A stretch of DNA of 44,624 nt, from positions 1-44,624 of the forward strand of contig NZ_QEII01000241.1 of the NCBI RefSeq assembly GCF_003347515.1. The letters are read 5' to 3'. The translations under genes were made by a program, and so were the position numbers. The notes beneath the pieces were generated by a model. It had not been told where the DNA came from, ran no database searches, and saw only the letters and a program-made list of their open reading frames with translations. How positions within the stretch are numbered: the stretch's first letter is position 1; each line of letters begins with the position of its first letter. Positions 8,244 through 15,635 of this stretch are shown in pieces. Origin of the DNA: Rhodoferax ferrireducens (GTDB taxonomy: Bacteria > Pseudomonadota > Gammaproteobacteria > Burkholderiales > Burkholderiaceae_C).

Positions 8244-9158
8244 ATGGTGTTCAAGAACAAAGACGATGCGCTCGTCGCGACCCTGGGCCAGGCGCTCGAA
8301 CCGGCGCTGCAGGGGCGCAGCCCCTGGGCCGCGGCACGTCTGCGCTTTCGGCGCAACAAGGCGGCCGTGGTGAGCCTGGTGCTGCTGGGCCTGATCACCC
8401 TGGCCTGCCTGATCGGCCCCTTCCTGCTGCCGCACGCGTTCGATTCGGCCGACTGGGATGCGATGAGCCAGTCCCCCACTTTGAAGAACATGCACTGGTT
8501 CGGCACCGACGAATCGGGGCGCGATTTGCTGGTGCGCAGCCTGATTGGCGGGCGCATCTCGCTGATGGTGGGCTTTCTGGCCACGCTCGCGTCCGTGAGT
8601 CTGGGCATTGCCTGGGGTGCCACCGCCGGCTTCATGGGCGGACGCGTGGACGCCGTGATGATGCGCATCGTGGACGTGATGTACGCTGTGCCCTACCTGC
8701 TGATCGCCATCCTGATGGTGACCTTGCTGGGGCGGGCGTTCTACCTGGTGGTCATCACCATCACCGTGTTTTCGTGGATGGACATGGCCCGCGTGGTGCG
8801 CGGCCAAACGCTGTCGCTGCGCTCGCGCGAGTTTGTCGAAGCGGCGCGCGCCATCGGGGTGCCAACGCGGCGCATCATCTTCCAGCACATCGTCCCCAAT
8901 CTGATGGGCATTGTGGTCATCTACACCACTGTCACCGTGCCGGGCGTGATCCTCACCGAGTCGGTGCTGTCGTTTCTGGGCCTGGGCATTCAGGAGCCGA
9001 TGACCAGCTGGGGCGTGCTCATCCATGACGGCACCAGCGTGATGGAAATCTCGCCCTGGATTCTGCTGTTCCCCTCGGTGCTGCTGTCGGCCACGCTCTA
9101 CTGTTTCAACTACATCGGGGACGGACTGCGCGATGCGCTCGACCCCAAAGACCGATGA
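8244..9158 (+). CDS. oppC: Oligopeptide ABC transporter, permease OppC
   Basis: Second membrane subunit of the peptide importer (304 residues). A cytoplasmic N-terminus of about 40 residues precedes the first helix ([19 protein letters not shown]). The periplasmic segment [20 protein letters not shown] is the hallmark of OppC/DppC proteins. The EAA loop is [19 protein letters not shown], and the protein ends [13 protein letters not shown], again family-typical. It follows oppB by 11 bases and its 3' end overlaps an alternative upstream start of oppD. Confidence 0.93.
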   Translation: MVFKNKDDALVATLGQALEPALQGRSPWAAARLRFRRNKAAVVSLVLLGLITLACLIGPFLLPHAFDSADWDAMSQSPTLKNMHWFGTDESGRDLLVRSLIGGRISLMVGFLATLASVSLGIAWGATAGFMGGRVDAVMMRIVDVMYAVPYLLIAILMVTLLGRAFYLVVITITVFSWMDMARVVRGQTLSLRSREFVEAARAIGVPTRRIIFQHIVPNLMGIVVIYTTVTVPGVILTESVLSFLGLGIQEPMTSWGVLIHDGTSVMEISPWILLFPSVLLSATLYCFNYIGDGLRDALDPKDR

Positions 9159-9171
9159 GGCGGCGCACAGC

Positions 9172-10176
9172 ATGAGCGTCCTGGAAGTCAAGAACCTGGG
9201 CGTGCAGTTCGACACGCAGGACGGCGCGGTCTATGCCGTCAACGGCTTGAGTTTCTCGCTGGACAAAGGAGAAACGCTGGGCATTGTCGGCGAGAGTGGT
9301 TCCGGCAAGAGCCAGAGCGTGCTGGCCATCATGGGCTTGCTGGCGCGCAACGGACGCGCCAGCGGCGAGGCGCTCTACAACGGCCGCAACCTGCTGACTT
9401 TGCCGGCGCCTGCGCTCAACAAGATCCGCGGCAACCGCATGGCCATGATTTTTCAGGACCCCATGACCTCGCTCAACCCCTACCTGACGGTGGAGCGCCA
9501 GATGACGGAAGTGCTGGAGTTTCACAAGGGACTGGACCGCAAAAGCGCGCGCGCCGGCTCGGTGCGCATGCTCGATGCCGTCAAGATCCCGGAGGCGGCC
9601 CGGCGCATGGGCATGTACCCGCACGAATTCTCCGGTGGCATGCGCCAGCGGGTCATGATCGCCATGGCGCTGCTGTGCGAGCCCGAATTGCTGATTGCCG
9701 ATGAGCCGACGACCGCGCTGGACGTGACGGTACAGGCCCAGATCCTGGCGCTGCTGCGCGACTTGCAGCGCGATTTCGGCACCGCCATTGTCCTGATCAC
9801 GCATGACCTTGGGGTGGTGGCCGGTCTGTGCGACCAGGTCATGGTTTTGTATGGCGGACGCGTCATGGAACAGGGCAGCGCGCAGCACGTTTTTCATGGT
9901 GCCTCGCATCCCTACACCCTGGGCCTGCTGCAGGCGGTGCCGCGAATGGATCGCGACGACGTCGACCTGCGGGCCATCCCGGGGGCGCCGCCCAACATGG
10001 CCCACCTGCCCAAGGGCTGCCCGTTCAGCGAACGCTGCGCCCTGGCCGAGGCACATTGCCATGACACCCTACCCGCCTTGCAGCCCGTGGCGGGCACGGC
10101 GCATGCCCTGCGCGCCTGCCACCGCGATGCGGCCACGGTGCAGCAACAGGCGCGCCGGGAGCTGTCGCATGGCTGA
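9172..10176 (+). CDS. oppD: Oligopeptide ABC transporter, ATP-binding protein OppD
   Basis: One of the two ATPases that power peptide import (334 residues from the ATG at 9172). A start at 9133 inside oppC is possible, but MSVLEVKNLGVQF is the usual N-terminus. Motifs in order: Walker A GESGSGKSQS, Q-loop MIFQDPMTSLNP, signature SGGMRQRVMIA, Walker B LLIADEPTTALD and the H-switch LITHDLGVV. The C-terminal oligopeptide extension carries the cysteine-containing segment KGCPFSERCALAEAHC, which in OppD-family proteins contributes to an iron-sulfur site. It overlaps oppF by 8 bases, indicating translational coupling. Confidence 0.94.
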   Translation: MSVLEVKNLGVQFDTQDGAVYAVNGLSFSLDKGETLGIVGESGSGKSQSVLAIMGLLARNGRASGEALYNGRNLLTLPAPALNKIRGNRMAMIFQDPMTSLNPYLTVERQMTEVLEFHKGLDRKSARAGSVRMLDAVKIPEAARRMGMYPHEFSGGMRQRVMIAMALLCEPELLIADEPTTALDVTVQAQILALLRDLQRDFGTAIVLITHDLGVVAGLCDQVMVLYGGRVMEQGSAQHVFHGASHPYTLGLLQAVPRMDRDDVDLRAIPGAPPNMAHLPKGCPFSERCALAEAHCHDTLPALQPVAGTAHALRACHRDAATVQQQARRELSHG

Positions 10177-11158
10177 AGCCCGAACCCCGATTCTGTCGGT
10201 GCGCGATCTCAATGTGTACTTTCAGGTCAAGGATGAACAAGCCTGGCCCTGGTCGGGCAGGCGGGCGCTGAAAGCCGTGGATGGCGTTTCCTTCGACCTC
10301 CATGCCGGCGAAACCTTGGGCATCGTGGGCGAGTCCGGCTGCGGCAAGTCCACGCTGGCACGCGCCCTGCTGAACCTCAATCCGGCCAGCTCCGGCAGCA
10401 TCGTCTGGATGGGTCAGGAGATGTCAGGCGCGTCCGACAGTGCCTGGCTGGGCGTGCGCAAGGATGTCCAGATGATTTTCCAGGACCCGCTGGCCAGCCT
10501 GAATCCGCGCATGACCGTGGCCCAGATCATCGGCGAGCCGCTGCGCACCCACCACCCGGACATGACGCCGGCTGCGGTGATGCACAAGGTTCGCAGCATC
10601 ATGGTCCGTGTCGGCCTGACCGCGCAGCAGATCAACCGCTACCCGCACGAATTCTCGGGTGGTCAGTGCCAGCGCATCGGCATTGCCCGCGCGCTGATTC
10701 TGGAGCCCCGGCTGATCGTCTGCGACGAGCCGGTGTCGGCGTTGGACGTGTCCATCCAGGCCCAGATCATCAACCTGCTCAAGCAGCTGCAGCAGGAACT
10801 GGGGCTGGCGCTGATCTTCATCGCGCACGACCTGGCGGTGGTGCGCCACATCAGCCACCGCATCATGGTGATGTACCTGGGCCGGGCCATGGAACTGGCG
10901 CAGGGGAGCGCGCTGTACCAGGACCCGCGCCACCCCTACACGCAGGCGCTGCTGTCGGCCATCCCGATCCCGGACCCGGAACTGGAACGCAACAAGGTGG
11001 TGCAACTGCTGCAGGGCGATTTGCCTTCGCCCATGAACCCGCCCACAGGCTGTGTCTTTCGCACGCGCTGCCCGCGCGCGCAGGCGCAGTGCGCCGCGCA
11101 GACGCCCGAACTGCGCTCCGTGAGCGCCGACACCCAAGTCGCCTGCCTCCTGGCTTGA
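10169..11158 (+). CDS. oppF: Oligopeptide ABC transporter, ATP-binding protein OppF
   Basis: Partner ATPase of OppD (329 residues). The ATG at 10169 overlaps the oppD stop region; the longer open frame reading back into oppD is a shadow. Motifs: Walker A GESGCGKSTLA, Q-loop MIFQDPLASLNP, signature SGGQCQRIGIAR, Walker B LIVCDEPVSALD, and the switch histidine in FIAHDLAVV. The C-terminus includes PTGCVFRTRCPRAQAQC, the family's cysteine-rich tail. It completes a full oppABCDF operon. Downstream lies a dispersed repeat and the convergent lysR gene. Confidence 0.94.
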   Translation: MAEARTPILSVRDLNVYFQVKDEQAWPWSGRRALKAVDGVSFDLHAGETLGIVGESGCGKSTLARALLNLNPASSGSIVWMGQEMSGASDSAWLGVRKDVQMIFQDPLASLNPRMTVAQIIGEPLRTHHPDMTPAAVMHKVRSIMVRVGLTAQQINRYPHEFSGGQCQRIGIARALILEPRLIVCDEPVSALDVSIQAQIINLLKQLQQELGLALIFIAHDLAVVRHISHRIMVMYLGRAMELAQGSALYQDPRHPYTQALLSAIPIPDPELERNKVVQLLQGDLPSPMNPPTGCVFRTRCPRAQAQCAAQTPELRSVSADTQVACLLA

Positions 11159-11190
11159 CGCGTCACCAGGCCTGGGCCTGAAATTTATAG

Positions 11191-11246
11191 GTTTTTGGCC
11201 TCTAGCCCGCGTGCAATATGCGTAAGCAGCTACTTAATTAGTAGCT
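11191..11246. repeat. Dispersed ~55-bp intergenic repeat, copy A
   Basis: The sequence starts TTTTTGGCCTCTAGCCC and ends in the hairpin AGCTACT-TAATT-AGTAGCT (11228-11246). It is clearly similar to 26108-26162 and 35631-35677; all three share AGCCC-N-CGTG and AGCTACTTA at the same spacing. It lies between the convergent oppF and lysR genes, and its last two bases overlap the lysR stop codon. I recall the same repeat from Comamonadaceae intergenic regions. Its function is unknown; it might act as a transcript 3'-end hairpin. Confidence 0.75.
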
Positions 11247-12138
11247 AAAGGCTTTTCAAACCATTCAGCTCCAGCTTGATGAAGTCGATGAACGCGCGGG
11301 TGCGCGCCGGCAGCATCCGGGCATGGGGGTAGACCACGCTGACGGGGCGGGGTGGCGGCTCGAAGGTCTCCAGTACCAGTTGCAGCTTTTCTTGCGCCAG
11401 GTAGGGTGCGACCTGGTACGAGATGAACATGCCAAAGCCCATGCCGGCCAGACAGGCGTCCAGCACCGGCGCGTTGTGGTTGAAATCCAGGTTGCCAGTC
11501 ACCGGCACGGTGAAGGCCCGGCCGTTCTCGTGAAAGGTCCACCACGGCCCGCTGCTGCCCAGAAAGCGCACGCAGTTGGCCTTGAGCAGGTCCTTGGGGT
11601 GCTGCGGCACGCCGTGGCGACGCAGATAGGTCGGGCTGGCGACCACCACGCGCCGCAGACTGCCCAGCGGCTGGGCCACCAGGGACGAGTCTTCCAGGGG
11701 GCCGATGCGAATGCCCGCGTCCATGCCCTCCTCCAGCAAATTCACCACGCGGTCCAGCAACACCAGGCTGCAGCGCATCCGCTCGAACCGCTGCACGAAG
11801 CGCATGACCGCCGGGGCCACATACATCTGGCCAAACAGCACTGGCGCGGTGAGGGTGAGCTGGCCGGTGGGCTCGGCGGCATCTGCGCTCAGCGCCGCCT
11901 CGGCATCGTCCACCGCGGCCAGCACCTGGCGGCAGTTTTCCAGATAATGTTTGCCCTCTTCGGTGAGCGAGATGCGCCGAGTGGTGCGGTGGAACAGGCG
12001 CACCCCCAGGTGTGCCTCCAGCGCAGCCAGTGTGCGCACCACCGCTGGCAGGGACGAGTCGCGTGAGCGCGCGGCCGCGGTCAGACTGCCTTCGTCGGCG
12101 ATGTGCACAAAAGTCTGCATGGCTTTGAGTTTGTCCAT
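11245..12138 (-). CDS. LysR-family transcriptional regulator
   Basis: DNA-binding regulator, 297 residues from the ATG at 12138 (MDKLKAMQTFVHIADEGSL). A longer frame starting at 12195 adds an untypical 19-residue leader and is less likely. The N-terminal winged helix-turn-helix (about 1-60) has the LysR pattern SLTAAARSRDSSLPAVVRTL followed by LEAHLGVRLFHRTTRRISLT. The rest is the substrate-binding-like effector domain, with the segment DAGIRIGPLEDSSLVAQPL typical of the CrgA/AaeR-like subgroup. It is divergent from the glutathione S-transferase gene, so it probably controls that operon and itself. The effector is unknown. Confidence 0.9.
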   Translation of the reverse strand: MDKLKAMQTFVHIADEGSLTAAARSRDSSLPAVVRTLAALEAHLGVRLFHRTTRRISLTEEGKHYLENCRQVLAAVDDAEAALSADAAEPTGQLTLTAPVLFGQMYVAPAVMRFVQRFERMRCSLVLLDRVVNLLEEGMDAGIRIGPLEDSSLVAQPLGSLRRVVVASPTYLRRHGVPQHPKDLLKANCVRFLGSSGPWWTFHENGRAFTVPVTGNLDFNHNAPVLDACLAGMGFGMFISYQVAPYLAQEKLQLVLETFEPPPRPVSVVYPHARMLPARTRAFIDFIKLELNGLKSL

Positions 12139-12285
12139 GCGGCATATTAAGTCGAAAAGTGGAGTAGTTAAAACCGTTTCAAGCCATTTACTCATGAATC
12201 ATGAATTAAACACAATGCGTTCCGGGGTTCATCATGCGCACATGAATCTCCTGAAAACTTGCTTGTCCCACTCTGAAAGAACCTC
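12139..12285. promoter_or_regulatory. Divergent lysR / GST control region
   Basis: This 147-base region is AT-richer than the flanking genes. It contains a direct repeat TCATGAA at 12192-12198 and 12199-12205, and an inverted pair TTCAT (12228-12232) / ATGAA (12242-12246). LysR boxes are typically partial dyads of the form T-N11-A, and these are reasonable candidates. No -35/-10 pair is convincing by eye. Confidence 0.35.
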
Positions 12286-12951
12286 ATGAATACTTCTACC
12301 CATCCAGTTTCATCTCCCCAGCCGGCGCAAGCCCTCAAGCTGTACCGTTTCGCGCCGTCCGGCCACTGCCACCGCGTCGAGCTTTTCCTGTCCTTGCTGG
12401 GCTTGCCGGTCGAGCTGATCGAGGTCGACTTGCGCGCCGGGGCGCACAAGACCCCCGCCTTTCTGCAGATGAACGCCTTTGGTCAGGTGCCGGTCCTGCA
12501 GGACGGCGATGTCACCCTGGCCGACGCCAACGCCATTCTGGTTTACCTGGTCAGCCGCTACGCACCGGATGCTTCCGCCTGGCTGCCCCGTGATCCGGTC
12601 CACGCCGCCGCAGTGCAACGCTGGTTGTCGGTGGCCGCCGGTCCGCTCGCGTTCGGGCCGGCCGCAGCGCGCGCGACTGTGTTGTTCAGGCAGACAACGC
12701 CCCCGGATGAAGTGGTCCAGCGCGCCACACAGCTGTTCACGGTGATGGAGGCCACGCTGCAGGCCTCCGCTTTCCTGACTGGCCCGGCACCCACCCTCGC
12801 CGACATTGCCAACTACAGCTACACCGCGCGGGCACCCGAGGGCGGTGTCAGCCTGGCGCCTTATCCCCACCTGCGCCGCTGGCTGGAACGCATCGAAGCC
12901 CTGCCGGGTTTCGTGCCCATGGTCAAAACGCCCGTCGGGCTGGTAGCCTGA
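12286..12951 (+). CDS. Glutathione S-transferase family protein
   Basis: A 221-residue cytosolic GST. The N-terminal thioredoxin-like domain (about 18-95) begins LKLYRFAPSGHCHRVELFLS, where the Ser/His region after APS is the glutathione-activating site in related beta/zeta-like enzymes. It continues with the conserved cis-Pro segment FGQVPVLQDGDVTLADANAI, whose Asp-Ala pair binds glutathione's glutamyl group. The C-terminal helical domain includes TGPAPTLADIANYSY, matching the GST N-capping box region. It is divergent from a LysR regulator and only one base ahead of the FMN-binding gene, indicating one operon. The substrate is not known; detoxification of an electrophile is a reasonable guess. 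Confidence 0.9.
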   Translation: MNTSTHPVSSPQPAQALKLYRFAPSGHCHRVELFLSLLGLPVELIEVDLRAGAHKTPAFLQMNAFGQVPVLQDGDVTLADANAILVYLVSRYAPDASAWLPRDPVHAAAVQRWLSVAAGPLAFGPAAARATVLFRQTTPPDEVVQRATQLFTVMEATLQASAFLTGPAPTLADIANYSYTARAPEGGVSLAPYPHLRRWLERIEALPGFVPMVKTPVGLVA

Positions 12952-12952
12952 C

Positions 12953-13927
12953 ATGGCCGCGTCGGCGCCAGACCCGGTGTTTCATGAAGGCGAGCAAGTA
13001 GTGCAGGCCCGCGTGGGGGTGCGCGACAAGCTGGCCGAGCTCGGTCCGCGTGTGATTCGCAGCCTCATGCCCGAGCAGCATCGCGCCTTCTTCACGCAGC
13101 TGCCGTTTTTGCTGTTGGGCACGGTCGATGCGCAGGGTCAGCCCTGGGCCTCGGTGCTGGCAGGCCCGCCAGGATTCATCACTTCTCCCGATGCGCAAAC
13201 GCTGACCGTGCAGGCCCAGGCGCTGACGGCCGACCCCTTGCACGCCACGCTGCGGGTCGACGCCGCCATCGGCCTGCTGGGCATTGAACCCGCCACCCGG
13301 CGGCGCAACCGCGTGAATGGCGTGGTGAAGGCCGTCACCCCGGACGGGTTCTCCGTGCAGGTGCAGCAGAGTTTTGGCAATTGCCCGAAATACATTCAGG
13401 CGCGGGAAGCGGTGTATGCGACGGACGCCGCCTCGACGCCCAAACAGGTCCATCGTGCCCAGTGGCTGGACGCCAGCGCGCGGCAGTTGCTGACGCGTGC
13501 CGACACCTTCTACATCGCCACGGCCTACGCTGGCGAGCACCAAGGCTCATCCACGGGCGTGGACGTGTCGCATCGTGGCGGCAAAACCGGTTTTGTGCAG
13601 GTGGACGATGAGGGCACGCTCACGGTGCCTGACTTCACGGGCAATTTCTTCTTCAATACGCTGGGCAATCTGGCGGTCAACCCGCGTGCTGGCCTGTTGT
13701 TCATTGACTTTGACACGGGTGATCTGCTGTACCTGGCGGTGAGCGCCGAGATCATTTGGGACGGCCCGGCGCTGGCCGCTTTTGCCGGCGCCCAACGCCT
13801 GCTGCGCCTGCAGGTGCGCGATATGCTGCGCGTGCCGGCCTCTTTGCCCCTGCGCTGGGGTGCCGCACAGTTGTCGCCGACGCTGCAGGCCACCGGCACC
13901 TGGGGCGCACCCCCAGGGTTAAGTTAA
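12953..13927 (+). CDS. Pyridoxamine 5'-phosphate oxidase-related FMN-binding protein
   Basis: A 324-residue protein of the PNPOx-like split-barrel superfamily, larger than simple PNPOx proteins (about 200 aa) because it carries two barrel-like halves. The first is near 45-140, with PFLLLGTVDAQGQPWASVLAG. The second is near 185-300, with FYIATAYAGEHQGSSTGVDVSHRGG and a following DFTGNFFFNTLGNLAVNPRAGLLF. The latter is the usual flavin-site region in this group. It is probably a flavin-dependent reductase or oxidase; the substrate is unknown. The one-base gap after the GST gene implies coupled expression and possibly a shared detoxification role under the LysR regulator. It ends 7 bases before the convergent carboxypeptidase gene. 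Confidence 0.85.
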   Translation: MAASAPDPVFHEGEQVVQARVGVRDKLAELGPRVIRSLMPEQHRAFFTQLPFLLLGTVDAQGQPWASVLAGPPGFITSPDAQTLTVQAQALTADPLHATLRVDAAIGLLGIEPATRRRNRVNGVVKAVTPDGFSVQVQQSFGNCPKYIQAREAVYATDAASTPKQVHRAQWLDASARQLLTRADTFYIATAYAGEHQGSSTGVDVSHRGGKTGFVQVDDEGTLTVPDFTGNFFFNTLGNLAVNPRAGLLFIDFDTGDLLYLAVSAEIIWDGPALAAFAGAQRLLRLQVRDMLRVPASLPLRWGAAQLSPTLQATGTWGAPPGLS

Positions 13928-13934
13928 AGCCGGT

Positions 13935-15086
13935 TCAGCGCAGCTGGTCTACCACCGCCAGAATCGGCAGCAACACGCCGGCGCCCAGCTTTTTCGAGCG
14001 CTCGCCATTCCAGCCGACCCGCTGATCTGGCAGATCGGCGTTGTCCTTGAATGGCATCTCGATGGTGAAGGCCAGGCAGCCAAAATTCTGCCCCACCCAG
14101 TTGGTGGCAAGTGTCAGGTTGGCCTCGCCCGGCTTGGTGCGGCCATAGCCCTGCGTGGTCTGGAAATCGGGACAGGTGGCGACCCAGGCCGCTTTAAAGG
14201 CGTTTTCCAAGGCTTCCAGGCGCGGCGTGTAGCCCGGCGTGCCCTCGGTGCCGACGCAGAAGTTGTAGGCCAGGCCTTCGTCGCCATGGGCGTCCAGGTT
14301 CAGGTCCACGCCGGTCGCCAGCATCTTCTGGCGCACCAGGAAAACTTCCGGCGATTTCTCCAGGCTCGGTGCTTGCCATTCGCGGTTCAGGTTGGCGCCG
14401 GCCGCATTGGTGCGCAGGTTGCCGCGTACCGCGCCGTCCGGGTTCATATGGGGCACCACGTAAAACACGCATTTCGCCAGCAGCACGCGCGCCACCGGGT
14501 CGGCGCCATCGAGCAGGCGCGCCAGAAACCCGTCTACAAACCACTCGGCCATGGCTTCGCCCGGATGCTGGCGGGCAATCAGCCAGATTTTCTTTTTCTG
14601 CGCTATCGGCGTGGCACTGTGGCGGTCGGTCAGGCGTAACAGCGTCATGTCGCGGCCGTCCAGGGTCTGGCCCAGATGCTGGACTTCCACATGCTCAGAC
14701 GCGGCGGCCCGACCGATCAGGTCCAAATGGCGTTCATGCGAATAGGGCTCGAAGTAGGCGAAGTAAACGCACTGGGTTTGCGGCGTGATGTCGGCCGCCA
14801 TGACCTGCCCGTCAAAGCGGGTGTCAATGCGAAACCAGCTGTGGCGGTCGTAACTGGCGACCACGCGGTAGTCCTGCCAGCCCTTGGGGTAAGCGCACTG
14901 GCCGGCGTTGAGAAAGCGCAAGCTCACCGCCAGCCCGGCCGCGCCCTGCAGCGAGAAGTGAAACCACTGCGCAAATTCACTGGCGTTGTCGCGGCGGATG
15001 TTGAGCTGGATGTCGCTGGGGTCGGTCATGCTCAGGACCTCAATGGCGCCGGAGTCGAAGGCGCTGGAGATATGCAATGGGATCAT
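13935..15086 (-). CDS. M14-family zinc carboxypeptidase (cytosolic carboxypeptidase-like)
   Basis: A 383-residue metallopeptidase of the M14 family. An N-terminal beta-rich domain (about 1-125), as in the cytosolic carboxypeptidase (CCP/AGBL) subgroup, precedes the catalytic domain. The zinc motif HPGE is in WLIARQHPGEAMAEWF, the third zinc His is in DLNLDAHGDEG, the substrate-binding Asn-Arg is in NLNREW, and the catalytic Glu is in AFTIEMPFKDN. No signal peptide is visible, so it is probably cytoplasmic. In eukaryotes this subgroup trims glutamate tails; bacterial targets are not established. It follows the HPF-like gene by 8 bases on the same strand. Confidence 0.88.
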   Translation of the reverse strand: MIPLHISSAFDSGAIEVLSMTDPSDIQLNIRRDNASEFAQWFHFSLQGAAGLAVSLRFLNAGQCAYPKGWQDYRVVASYDRHSWFRIDTRFDGQVMAADITPQTQCVYFAYFEPYSHERHLDLIGRAAASEHVEVQHLGQTLDGRDMTLLRLTDRHSATPIAQKKKIWLIARQHPGEAMAEWFVDGFLARLLDGADPVARVLLAKCVFYVVPHMNPDGAVRGNLRTNAAGANLNREWQAPSLEKSPEVFLVRQKMLATGVDLNLDAHGDEGLAYNFCVGTEGTPGYTPRLEALENAFKAAWVATCPDFQTTQGYGRTKPGEANLTLATNWVGQNFGCLAFTIEMPFKDNADLPDQRVGWNGERSKKLGAGVLLPILAVVDQLR

Positions 15087-15094
15087 GCCGCTCC

Positions 15095-15475
15095 TTACGG
15101 CTCTTGTTGATAGATCGCCGCGTCGCTGGTTTCAAGAGCGCTTGCGTTCGAAGCGCTGCGGCGTGGTTCATGTTTTCCCAGGACGGTGTCGATGGCGCGC
15201 TGCAGCTTGACGACCGCACCGTGGATGGCTTGGTGGGCGGTGTCGGCATGGTCTTTCACGACGACCGGCGCCAGCCCGACCAGTCGGGCTTCCAACGTGC
15301 AATGAATCTCGTCGGGGCCGGTCTTGACCTGGCTGTTGGCATCGGTCAGGTGGGCCTCGACCCGGGTGATTTGGGGGTCAAAACGGCGAAGCGCTTCCTT
15401 CACCACGGTCTCCAGGTGGTCGGCCATCTGGTGGCGTCCGTCGACGTGGGGATCGGTATTCAAAATAACTTGCAT
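15095..15475 (-). CDS. HPF/RaiA-family ribosome-associated protein
   Basis: A 126-residue protein from the ATG at 15475 (MQVILNTDPHVDG); an upstream frame extension is rejected because it lacks conserved sequence. It matches the S30AE/HPF-RaiA fold. The core comprises a first helix HLETVVKEALRRF, strand ITRVEAHLTDAN, strand EIHCTLEARLVGLAPVVVKD, and a second helix DTAHQAIHGAVVKLQRAIDTVLGKHE. Such proteins bind the 30S subunit and stabilise idle ribosomes under stress. This short form has no dimerisation domain. It precedes and is probably co-transcribed with the M14 peptidase gene. A strong hairpin lies in its leader. Confidence 0.82.
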   Translation of the reverse strand: MQVILNTDPHVDGRHQMADHLETVVKEALRRFDPQITRVEAHLTDANSQVKTGPDEIHCTLEARLVGLAPVVVKDHADTAHQAIHGAVVKLQRAIDTVLGKHEPRRSASNASALETSDAAIYQQEP

Positions 15476-15495
15476 GGGGTTTTTCCGGGTAGTGC

Positions 15496-15518
15496 GAGCG
15501 CGCCGGGGTGGCGCGCTC
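15496..15518 (-). other. Leader hairpin upstream of the HPF-like gene
   Basis: A perfect 9-bp stem, GAGCGCGCC (15496-15504) pairing with GGCGCGCTC (15510-15518) across a 5-base loop, ends 20 bases upstream of the start codon on the minus strand. No T-tract follows in either direction, so it is not a standard terminator. In the mRNA it would sit just 5' of the ribosome-binding region and could influence translation or mRNA stability. Confidence 0.5.
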
Positions 15519-15635
15519 AAGAGGAGGGGTGATGGCCAGGCGAGGTGCGCCAGCCATGGTTCTGCCATGGTGCGCCGATGCGTGCGCCGCCGCAGTCAGA
15601 CTGTAACGCGCCTGCCTGTAGGCGGACTCCTACCT

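Noticed and set aside
9803..10168. Extension of oppF back through oppD
   Set aside because: It is the out-of-frame shadow of oppD; the ATG at 10169 gives the usual N-terminus and an 8-base coupling overlap.
15540..15600. Short repeats CCATGG-TTCTG-CCATGG and GGTGCGCC near the HPF leader
   Set aside because: Short and likely by chance in GC-rich sequence; no further copies or context to support a function.
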